From: Amoebophrya sp. AT5.2
Lineage: Eukaryota > Sar > Dinophyceae > Syndiniales > Amoebophryaceae
Direction: 5' to 3'
Assembly: GCA_005223375.1 (NCBI GenBank)
Contig: RXOD01005156.1
Coordinates: 1 to 15,596 of the forward strand
DNA: 15,596 nt
The position numbers and the translations under genes were made by a program. How positions within the stretch are numbered: the first letter of the stretch is position 1; every line of letters starts with the position of its first letter. This document shows positions 8,865 to 15,596 of this stretch, in pieces. The notes under the pieces are model-generated. The model saw only the letters and a program-made list of their open reading frames with translations, was not told the DNA's origin and did no database searches.

Positions 8865-9409
8865 ATTTATTGGTTGATGAGAAGGTCGTTATTTTGGTAG
8901 AACTTTATCTACGTTTAGGGGATCTTGGAAGAACGATGCCGTAGAAGCGATGAGGGAGCGCTCCCTTTAGTTTCTAGTTCTACGCGCTCTGGCTATATTC
9001 CGTACTTCCGGCTAACCGATTGCGAGACCATTCGTGCAATCATCATTTCAAGTGATGGAGCAACGCAAATGAGTTCGCTCGTCAGGTTTCTCTCCGATAC
9101 AGTAATCAATTTCGCTCTACTTATCGCAGCTCTCCTGGGTCGAAAATCACCAACGGATTCAATCCGTTCTCTCAAATTGCACTCTCTTTCTCTCTCTCAT
9201 CAAGTAAGTTTTAGTACTCGAACTTCAACGTCAGGAACAAGAGAAACTTCCAAAATGATAGCGCGCGCTTTTCCTGCTCCGCCTGGTCCCGTGCTGCGAT
9301 GAATCAGCCCTCGCTCAATCAGTAGCCATCATCCAGGTCTCGCAGTACCCCCGCCATCGATTCTTGTAGCTCCCAGCAAAGTACTAAAGTCTCATCCGAT
9401 ATTAGCTTT
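8865..9409. other. spacer without a supported gene
   Basis: This is the interval between the orphan gene start and the eL24 stop codon. A plus-strand open frame (8925-9302) and shorter minus frames exist, but they have no motif and no coding-like third-position bias. A CT-rich run (ctctctttctctctctc) lies near 9182-9198. Confidence 0.5.
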
Positions 9410-10310
9410 TTACTTGCGTCCCTTGAAGTCCTTCTTCTGTCCGCCGGTTTGCTTTTGCTGGGGCATTTTCTGCTTCTGCTGCTGCTGCTGCACCTTCTGG
9501 GCGGCCGGCTTGGAGGCGCGCTTGACCTGCCTCGCCTTGGCCTCCTTCACGGCAGACTCCTTAGCAGTCTCACGCATCTTCTCCTTGTTGGCGCGAAGGG
9601 CCTTCATGTCCTCAAGCGTCAGACCCACGATGGCCTGTAGTAGAGAGAGATTTAGATACCACATTAGAGGTCGACTTTTTTTGCAGCATTAGATGGTGCG
9701 ATGGATCAGTGGATCATTTTGGAGCTCAGCCTCATCCTCGAGACATCGGAGAGATCGATTTTTTTTTTTTTGCGATTCCTCTACTTAGCGCAAAATATTA
9801 TTCAAAATGAAAATCTACCCCACGGAATGAAAACTGGAAGTACCTTCTGCTGCTTGGCTCCCTTCTTCTTCGTGCGGCGGGACTGGGCCTCCAGCTTGCC
9901 TGTCGTGTTTATCGAGTGGGAATATTAAAATTATACATCAAGGCACTGCAAAAATGAAATGAAATCCCATCTTCCATCCCATCATCCATCCATTCGATCC
10001 CCGCGATTCGCTCACTCGTCCCCAGCCAAGGTACACAGCTAAATATCTCTGCCGCGAATGATCTACTCGAAATAACACACTACAGCCAATTTCCAACCCT
10101 CGAAAAAAAATAGTAACTACCCTTCTTGTTCATGCGGCGCCAGGCCTGGGACCAGGTGAGCTTGACCGCCTTGATTTTCTGGTGGAAGAGGCTGTCCGCC
10201 TTGGCCGTGATGAAGAAACTCACCTTGCCATCCCTGGCGACGAACCTCTGCCCGCGGCCCGGGTAGATCTTGTACTCCGTGTAGTTGCACGAGTCCGTCT
10301 TCACCACCAT
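9410..10310 (-). CDS. RPL24: 60S ribosomal protein eL24
   Basis: The exons are 10310-10121, 9899-9844 and 9634-9410, giving 156 aa against about 157 in animals. eL24 is a component of the cytosolic large ribosomal subunit. The N-terminal domain shows the family line YKIYPGRGQRFVARDGKV (about 13-30), then TAKADSLFHQKIKAVKLTWS and WRRMNKKG. Exon 2 encodes GKLEAQSRRTKKKGAKQQK, and exon 3 starts AIVGLTLEDMKALR, matching the conserved AITGASLADIMAKR region. The tail is Lys/Gln-rich, as usual, with a poly-Gln run that is probably variable. The start codon at 10310 is in family position. The minus-strand sequence just upstream has TTCTTAGCAG, a possible trans-splice or 5' leader acceptor, but this is only suggestive. 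Confidence 0.95.
9635..9843 (-). other. eL24 intron 2 (GT-AG, 209 bp)
   Basis: The donor is CAGAAG|GTACTTCC and the acceptor ACTACAG|GCCATCG, phase 0, giving AKQQK-AIVGLTLED. A T13-type homopolymer (plus strand) lies inside near 9760. Confidence 0.92.
9900..10120 (-). other. eL24 intron 1 (GT-AG, 221 bp)
   Basis: The donor is AAGAAGG|GTAGTTAC and the acceptor CGACAG|GCAAGC, phase 1, giving MNKKG-KLEAQSRR. Confidence 0.92.
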
Positions 10311-10867
10311 CTTCCCTATCGATGCTACTTACTGCTAAGAACTGACCCTCTAACGATCCAGCTAAAACCGACAAATGTCAGGCCGGATGTTCCCTGCGAG
10401 AAGTTACAAATCAATGCCATGGAAGAGGTTGTCGAAGATTTAATTGTTTACCGAAGATGGATTTCACGAATCTAAATCCGATGGATTGTATGCAAGCCGA
10501 TGATCACGACGGACATGGGCGGAACGTGGGGGATCTAATTTTAGATCGGGTGGATCGATGTCGGTATCGGATTGACAGATCGCGCACGAGCAAGGCACAG
10601 GAACGAGAGACCGACTAAACTACACCGCACACGAATCTTTTTCGGTATTGTCCTTCCTATTACTCACGACTAGCACAATCGGATCTACTGCTCGCCATTC
10701 CGGATCATCGACACGACGATGTTTTTAGATCGGCACGCGGCCTCGAAAATCCGAGCGGCGTTTCCCAACGTTCTGCAGGTCGGACAACTGCGATTGTTCG
10801 CACTTCACCATCTCGTGGACGAGTCTAAACTGCCGCCACAAGTAGTAGAACCACATTCACTGATCAA
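10311..10867. other. spacer upstream of eL24, no gene seen
   Basis: This interval should hold the eL24 promoter and 5' leader and the 3' flank of the TPGS2-like gene. It has a GATC-rich part with the palindrome GATCTAA-TT-TTAGATC at 10532-10547. No coding segment is supported. Confidence 0.5.
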
Positions 10868-12975
10868 TCAATAGTATTCGCTGGCCTCACTTCCGCGCGA
10901 ATCCTTGCTTGACTTCTTCGACGGGGGCGAGGAATCTAAATCCCGCGTCGACGAAGCCCGGCGAGCCCGCCCTCGAGAATGGTCGGCCTCCACCACCTCC
11001 TCGACGCCTGACGCTGGTCTAGCTGCGGTATAAGCAGAGGTCGCGATCACCGAGTCCGAGGTAGTGGTCGTTTTTTCGGGCCCTCAGTCACTTACAATCC
11101 GCAAATGCTAATCGCAAAAATCCCGCACCTACTAAATACTTACTGCGCCTCTGACGCTTCGTTCTGTCGCCGCTGCCGCCGCTACTATACCCAAGCCCAA
11201 AACTTCAAATTGCTAAAAGATGAGGCTGTTTTGACTGCGCTGCCCCTCATCGCCCCCTGCCCCTGTATATCGACAAATATCTAAAACTCGTATATATCGG
11301 TAGCAACCCCCCGGTGATCACTACACTCCGCCCCTACCCTCCTTTGCGGCCCGTTTCTTTTTCTCGAACGCCAGCATCTTCTTTTTGAAGGAGTTTTTCG
11401 CCCGTTTGGCGTGTTTGCGCTGCCTTTTGACGAGGATCTCCGTCACGTCCTTGCTGTCGTCGATTTTCAACCGCTCGGGGGACAAGAACTGGAACCAAAA
11501 CTTCGTGAGCGGGTCGAGCCCTATGTCGCTGTACGCATACTGCCATCGCTATGCAGAGGAAATTTGTCCCTGTCCGGATAAGTTAGTAGCCCCAGAAGAA
11601 GTCTCGCGGAGTCTACGGGTCTGCAATCGGATTCACGTACTCAGCTCCCGACGCAGCTTTTTCAACCTTTTCGAGGCCATTCCGAAAAGTGGGACAAATT
11701 TCCTAGGGTTGGCTAGGTCCCGGCCTGAATCGATCAAGGAACCCGGGACATATTTCCTAGGGGTGTTTAGGTGTCGAGGCGAGCTATGGGACACAGCATA
11801 GTATCGGAGAAGGCTTCTGCTCCGGGTCCGAAACTTCGTGAGCGGATCGAGCCCGATATCCGAGTACGCGTACTGAGGACAAATTTCCTCTGCGTAAGCG
11901 CGGGATGCCAAGGTGCGTCATCATCAGGCGATAGTAGCCTGTAAACGACTCCGCGATGAAGTACAAGTGCCCCGCCACGTCCTGAAAGTACACCCCGAGC
12001 CAGCTGGTGGAAGGTGCAGAAATAGGCACCGCAGTCGTTGAGGATGTTGGGGTAGTAGTAGAGGGTGTTGGGGTAGTAGTTGATGCCGAGGGCAATCGCA
12101 ATTTCGTATTGCTGCTAGTTCGTGTAGTACTATTAACCCCTGGAGCGCAGCGCAGCGCGACGCGGCCGCCGACGCACTTGGAGTCCAGGTCGAAGTTGCC
12201 GTGGCCGTCGTCTCTGAAGTTCTCCAAACTGTTCACATGCATGCAGCCGTAGGGCACCGTTTTGCCGCGGATGGACGCCGACCACTTCAGGTAGAAGCCG
12301 TTCGTAATGTTTAGGAATGAGCGGAAGTCCTCCGGCAGCGTTTTGTTAGTATTCTGCTCGTGCCACTCCGCAAACGCCGACTGCGGACACGGCACCGGGC
12401 CCTGCAAAATGATCTCCGAGACCCGGGCTGTGGCAAGCGGTCACAGCTAGCTAGAGGTATTGGGGAGCAGAGCCGATACATAGGGCTAAAGAGCCGATAT
12501 TGGCATTGCGAACAATTACGCCGAGATACTAGAATTGATCTTGCCCTTCGGCCGCACGGCTTCGGAGAGCTGCACTTTGCAAAAATATTGATTCTTTCAT
12601 AGATCTTGATCTTCGCCAAAGGCTAAAACCACGGCCATCCCAGCATTGCGCGACTGATTTCCTCACGCAGGTGGACCATCATCCTCTGCTAATGCAGTTC
12701 CAAAATGCAAGTGCAGTTGCAGTTCCTCTGCAGTTAGTATACTTAGTTCCTGCATTTCAATTTCGAAGTCAAACATCACTCAGTCTCAGGCTACTAGCGT
12801 TCCCGGCAGTGAAAAGTTCCCCTCTCAGTAGAAGTAGACCTCGCCGGTCGGCGATTGTTATTGTTGTGCCCCCGCGCAGTAGCTGTGGCCTTGTGCCGTC
12901 CATATCCGCATGCCGCTCCAGGTAGCCGATTGCCGACAGCGACAGCTCGTCGAAATGGTCGATTTTCCGCTTCAT
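10868..12975 (-). CDS. TPGS2: tubulin polyglutamylase complex subunit 2-like protein
   Basis: The exons are 12975-12892, 12428-11901, 11548-11338 and 11082-10868, giving 345 aa against about 300 in human TPGS2. TPGS2 is a non-catalytic subunit of the complex that adds glutamate chains to tubulin, acting at centrioles and cilia. The SMI1/KNR4-like segment LPEDFRSFLNITNGFYLKWS (about 59-78) followed by VPYGCMHVNSLENF matches the family, as do LYFIAESFTGYYRLMMTHLG (about 183-202) and WQYAYSDIGLDPLTKFWFQF (206-225). A Ser/Thr/Pro-rich insert covers about 128-168, and the tail after 270 is basic, then acidic/Ser-rich. The gene is interrupted by two non-canonical introns and one GT-AG intron. Without the last splice, the protein would end at a TAG at 11321. 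A tubulin polyglutamylase subunit implies a flagellated stage. The family call rests on remembered conservation. Confidence 0.85.
11083..11337 (-). other. TPGS2 intron 3 (GT-AG, 255 bp)
   Basis: The donor is AAGGAGG|GTAGGG and the acceptor GACTGAG|GGCCCG, phase 1. GAGGG is present at both borders. It joins RAAKE to GPEKTTTTSDSVIA and the tail ending SEASEYY. The alternative is that translation ends at the TAG at 11321 without this splice. Confidence 0.6.
11553..11893. repeat. terminal inverted repeats of the TPGS2 intron 2 element
   Basis: The arms lie at 11553-11569 and 11877-11893, 17 of 17 bases matching; a weaker match (CGCT) extends outward. Two further copies of the core, in direct orientation to each other, occur inside as gggacaaatttcctagg (from 11691) and gggacatatttcctagg (from 11745). 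Confidence 0.9.
11831..11875 (-). repeat. intronic copy of TPGS2 exon 3 sequence
   Basis: This 45-bp segment matches exon 3 at 11498-11542 in 38 of 45 positions and encodes the same 15 residues, QYAYSDIGLDPLTKF. It is inside intron 2, in a frame different from exon 2 read-through, and continues open to about 11633. Confidence 0.9.
12429..12891 (-). other. TPGS2 intron 1, non-canonical (463 bp)
   Basis: CACA occurs at both borders (GACGGCACA|AGGCC and TTGCCACA|GCCCGGG). Keeping one copy gives the in-frame join MDGT-ARVSEIILQG. The ends share inverted similarity, CAAG then CACAGCTA on one side and its complement on the other. An alternative junction ending in CACAG also keeps the frame, so the exact border is ambiguous by a few bases. 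Confidence 0.6.
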
Positions 12976-13610
12976 CTTCGATCGACTACTACTGCTAGCT
13001 TAGTTACGCTTACGACACTCGCTGCCTTCAAGAAAAAAAGGTGGCACACGTACATTAAAATCAGCTACGCTGGTGCGTAGTCGTCGCAGTGGAGCAGAAG
13101 CGTGTGGCTTAGCATGTAAATTCCAGTTTAGCAAGTAGCTGTCCGAGTCCACCCTAAACGAGCATTTGCAGTAAAAAGAGGGGGGCTGGCACTGAGTTGA
13201 TGGGGGGTCATCGAAAACATCAGGGACATGAAGTGACGACACACAGTAAGGAGACGCCGCCGCTGAAGCAAAAAACGTTTGTCGGGGAATATACGCAAAA
13301 CCAGCTTACACATGCATGAGGGCCCACCGCAAAAGCGGCCTTCAAATGCGAGGAACGCGACGCCGGAACGCGAGGCATCGCTTTGCGATGGTTCTTTCGG
13401 GCCATCGGTCATTGGAGCTCGCCTCGTGTGATTACTTATGAGTCGTCTTTGTCGCTCGCTGTAAAACATTAGTATTGGTGCCCCATCTTGTCATGATGAG
13501 TCCGCCGCACGGTGGGCACATTGGTGCGCCGAAATGGGTGGACGAGATCCGCGGCAGAAAGTACTTCTCGTTCCAGCACTTTGAAAAAATCAAAATCATT
13601 CGATCGAGTA
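12976..13610. other. spacer with ambiguous open frames
   Basis: This interval lies between the TPGS2 start codon and the Rpt3 stop codon. It holds an open minus frame (13469-13128) without motifs, and a small perfect hairpin, catcgc-ttt-gcgatg, at 13376-13390. From 13496 to about 13600 both strands are open with protein-like composition (plus: MSPPHGGHIGAPKWVDEIRG). I cannot assign a gene. Confidence 0.4.
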
Positions 13611-14145
13611 TTAAATGCTGTAGAAGTCGAAGTCCTTGTCTTTCTTCTTCGCGTGCTCCTTCCAGCCGATCTCGAAGTCTTTGGACAGAATCACGTATCG
13701 GTTCCGGCGGACTGCCTGCATCCCCGCCTCCTGACAGATCGCCGCCACGTCGGCCGCCGAAATTTTCTCCGGCCGCGCCACAAAATCCTCCAGGTCCACC
13801 TCCTCGGACAGATTCATGCGAGAAGTAATCGTCTGGAAAATCAACCTGATCGAAAACGAGAAGAAGAGTGACTTTCTTAAAGAGAAGAAAGCGAGCTTGT
13901 AGTCCCTCGAGAGGAGTATGAGACCTGGATCATGCAAATGAACTTCTTCTTCTATCCCCGCCGCCCGATGAAGCATCCATCGGGTGATAGATTGGCCGCG
14001 GATAAGTAAGTTAGTACTTAACAACCCATGGGAAAACCAATGGCAATGGGAGCATGAATCAAACGTACCGGCGCTGCCTCCTGTCCGGGAGCGGGAATTC
14101 GAATCTCCGGTCCAACCGCCCAGGCCGCATCAGCGCGGGATCGAT
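13611..14145 (-). CDS. PSMC4: 26S proteasome regulatory ATPase Rpt3, C-terminal part only
   Basis: Two exons are visible, about 14145-14069 and 13845-13611. Rpt3 is one of six AAA ATPases in the proteasome base that unfold substrates. The first exon encodes [20 protein letters not shown], which contains the arginine fingers of the second region of homology, then DRRQRR. The second encodes [20 protein letters not shown] and [18 protein letters not shown], which fit Rpt3 better than the other Rpt subunits, and ends KDFDFYSI. Only about 100 of roughly 400 residues are present: the Walker A and B exons are not found upstream, and another same-strand gene begins 680 bp away. The acceptor of the first visible exon has no AG (pyrimidine-rich CTCTCCTCTTCCG). 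Either a very long or nested intron, a broken or partial copy, or an assembly fault would explain this. Confidence 0.85.
13846..14068 (-). other. Rpt3 intron (GT-AG, 223 bp)
   Basis: The donor is CGCCG|GTACGTTT and the acceptor CGATCAG|GTTGATT, phase 2. It restores [16 protein letters not shown], conserved in Rpt3. Confidence 0.92.
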
Positions 14146-14820
14146 CGGAAGAGGAGAGACAAGACAAGACGCACAAAGAGGGACGACGAGAAAACGGGAA
14201 AGACACAGCGCAATCACGAGACCAAAGAAAGCGGGGGCAACGCGACATGACGGGCCATACCCGACGACGACCGAGAAGAGACAGAGATACGGGGACATGG
14301 TTAAAACTATGTATAAGGCATAGGTTTAGCAGATAGAAACGCAAGCAACTCCATGTACCTGATTGGATTCTCGTTCTTGAATTAGTGTCCCCATTTGTGT
14401 TGTAACCAGTATTCGCACTCTAGTTCCCATAAGACGTCGCCTTGTTCTTTCTCTTGGATTTATTGCACCTGGTAGTTGTTGATGTTATCAGTGCAGTCCG
14501 GGGCTGCTCAAATTCGCCGGAGGTATGTTCGTGCTTTTGTGCCTGTTCTTGGTTAGTGCCTGTTCTTGGTTATAATAGAACCGAGTATAGTGCCTGTTCT
14601 TGGTTATAAATATAGAAACGAGTTGGTTCATCACCGAGTATAGTGCCGACATTCATCAGTTCGGAAAAAACAAAAAGTCGGAGTCGTGTAGTAAGCAGCC
14701 GTGTTGGCAGCTGCGCTGTGTGCGACCCCCAATCAAAACTTCATACCAAAATCTGTTTTCCACCACTCCTGCCCTCGCTCTCGGGTTTCATTTGCAAAAT
14801 TCGGAGAGCCCCGGGGTGAT
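14146..14820. other. stretch between Rpt3 fragment and Cys-rich gene, no exon seen
   Basis: On the minus strand, the part just before the Rpt3 exon (about 14150-14300) is strongly pyrimidine-rich, like an intron 3' end. I searched it by eye for the missing Rpt3 sequences (Walker motifs, DEID, ATNR) and found none. The rest is repeat-bearing and AT-richer. Confidence 0.5.
14539..14647. repeat. short interspersed tandem repeats
   Basis: The unit gtgcctgttcttggtta occurs three times (14539-14555, 14556-14572, 14590-14606), and accgagtatagtgcc occurs twice (14580-14594, 14633-14647). The two units overlap at 14590-14594, so the array is composite. Confidence 0.85.
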
Positions 14821-15264
14821 TCACTGGCTTGTTCGAATGCTCCCGCCGACCCTGCAGCCGTCCTGGCCCGCTTCGCTCCCCTCCTGCACTCCGTGGGGGC
14901 AGCTCGGCTTTAAGTCGTTGCATGTAGCGCACATGTGGTATTCGAAGCTCATCTCCCCGGTCCCATCAGCCACATTCACGGTCCGCAAGCACCCACGGTT
15001 CGCGTGCTGATCCGCGACGATCGCGTTGCAGGCTTCCTCGTCCGAGCCCCGCGCCCGGATCATGCACGCCTGCGCACACGAGAGTAGCTGGTTCATACCC
15101 ACTTTGTAGTCGTTGCAGCACCACCCGAGCGCCTCGCAGCTAGCGCGGCAGTGCTCCGCAGCACTCTCCACTTCGAGCCAGACCTCTCCTGACTTCGTCC
15201 AGAAGGTCTGCAGGTCAGTGACCTCCGGGACGTACTCGCGAAAAAAATCGTACCTGGTAGTGGT

Positions 15265-15295
<31 letters not shown>

Positions 15296-15596
15296 GTTTT
15301 CCCAGTTCGGGTGGCGCCAGTAGTTCATTCATTCGTTCATTCGCGCACGCATTAACGTATGTCCAAATGTCGTCGAAGTCTACATTTGTTCCTTAACGTT
15401 GTGCGTCCTATAGCATTTGGCTTTTGTCACTCTGTGGTCGAATTTCCAGCGACCATCGCTTCCTTGGTAGAAGCTCTTTCCGCAAACTACTTTGAGGTCT
15501 CGCCCCGTATTTTCCTGGAACCACTCGTATGTCACCTCGAACTCCACAACTTCCCCGCTTTCTGTTTTAGCTGAGTACTTACTGCCTGCGCCGGGT
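14821..15596 (-). CDS. cysteine-rich protein of unknown function (5' partial)
   Basis: The gene enters from the window edge. The frame is open from 15596 (GSKYSAKTESGEVVEFEVTY, then CGKSFYQGSDGRWKFDH) and the last exon is 15253-14821. A join after 15408 (TATAG|GACGC to CTACCAG|GTACG) keeps the frame and gives 206 visible residues ending SIRTSQ. The intron would then be GA-AG, a donor type known in dinoflagellates, so this border is only a candidate. The last exon has 12 cysteines, including a CC pair (GWCCNDYKVG) and CATC, which suggests a disulfide-bonded secreted or lumenal domain. The N-terminus, where a signal peptide would be, lies outside the window. I do not recognise the family. Confidence 0.65.
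15254..15407 (-). other. candidate GA-AG intron of the Cys-rich gene (154 bp)
   Basis: The acceptor CTACCAG|GTACG is well placed. The donor is inferred from phase and from the similar border sequences AGGACG and AGGTACG. It contains the ATCA microsatellite. Confidence 0.4.
15265..15342. repeat. tetranucleotide microsatellites
   Basis: An (ATCA)n run of about 7.5 units occupies 15265-15295, and a shorter, imperfect TTCA run lies at about 15324-15342. Both fall in the presumed intron of the Cys-rich gene. Confidence 0.9.

Larger units (their letters stand above)
11549..11900 (-). other. TPGS2 intron 2, transposon-like non-canonical intron (352 bp)
   Basis: The intron runs from after ATCCCG to before CGATGGCAG, and is flanked by GCG on both sides. 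Removal gives LGIP-RWQYAYSD, the conserved family sequence. The first and last parts are perfect 17-bp inverted repeats: GCAGAGGAAATTTGTCC and its complement, at 11877-11893 and 11553-11569. In the alignment ending in AG, the 5' end is CG, so it is not a GT-AG intron. Confidence 0.85.

Noticed and set aside
11633..11911. Minus-strand frame of 92 codons running through the TPGS2 intron
   Set aside because: It contains the copied QYAYSDIGLDPLTKF but otherwise only translated repeat sequence. It is treated as an intronic copy, not as a gene, pending RNA evidence.
13493..13545. Hammerhead-ribozyme-like order tgatgag ... gaaa on the plus strand
   Set aside because: The core reads ATGATGA instead of CTGATGA, losing the C that must pair with the catalytic G, and stem II does not fold cleanly next to the GAAA.
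1..15596. tRNA, rRNA, snRNA and spliced-leader genes
   Set aside because: Reading both strands by eye, I found no cloverleaf with the expected T-loop and A/B boxes, no rRNA core motifs and no dinoflagellate-type leader sequence. A covariance-model search would be needed to exclude small RNAs fully.

Overview
The window looks like a piece of a compact eukaryotic nuclear genome, most likely an alveolate of the dinoflagellate/syndinian kind (Amoebophrya-like). This is an inference. It rests on six genes that all lie on the minus strand, many short introns (about 100-220 bp, some longer), introns flanked by AGG-type or target-site-like direct repeats, a set of non-GT/AG introns with inverted-repeat ends, and no bacterial operon signals. 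The named genes are eukaryotic: a Get3/ArsA-type ATPase, ribosomal protein eL24, a tubulin polyglutamylase subunit and a proteasome Rpt3 C-terminus. No rRNA, tRNA, CRISPR or spliced-leader gene was seen.

Layout on the minus strand, in order of falling coordinate. 15596-14821: the 3' part of an unrecognised cysteine-rich protein. 14145-13611: only the C-terminal exons of a proteasome 26S regulatory ATPase, Rpt3/PSMC4, with no 5' half in the window. 12975-10868: a four-exon gene for a TPGS2-like protein (tubulin polyglutamylase complex subunit 2, SMI1/KNR4-like). 10310-9410: three-exon eL24. 8864-7823: a two-exon orphan gene of about 150 aa. 6752-4613: a protein kinase-like gene of four certain exons plus one probable exon. 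2663-199: a four-exon Get3-like ATPase with a long C-terminal extension that carries STI1-like motifs. The stretches 2800-4610, 6870-7820, 8870-9400, 10310-10870, 12980-13610 and 14150-14820 have no gene I can support firmly.

The most interesting features are: (1) a predicted single polypeptide joining a Get3-type targeting ATPase, without its zinc CxxC, to SGTA/STI1-like substrate-binding segments; (2) transposon-like introns, the best being TPGS2 intron 2 with 17-bp perfect terminal inverted repeats and a 3-bp GCG repeat at its borders; (3) within that intron, a 45-bp copy of the next exon that differs at five codons, all synonymous; (4) a 5' splice site consensus in which GTA is universal and GTAC is commoner than the usual GTAAG.

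All exon joins were derived by hand from reading frame, splice dinucleotides and remembered family conservation. No transcript or database evidence was available.
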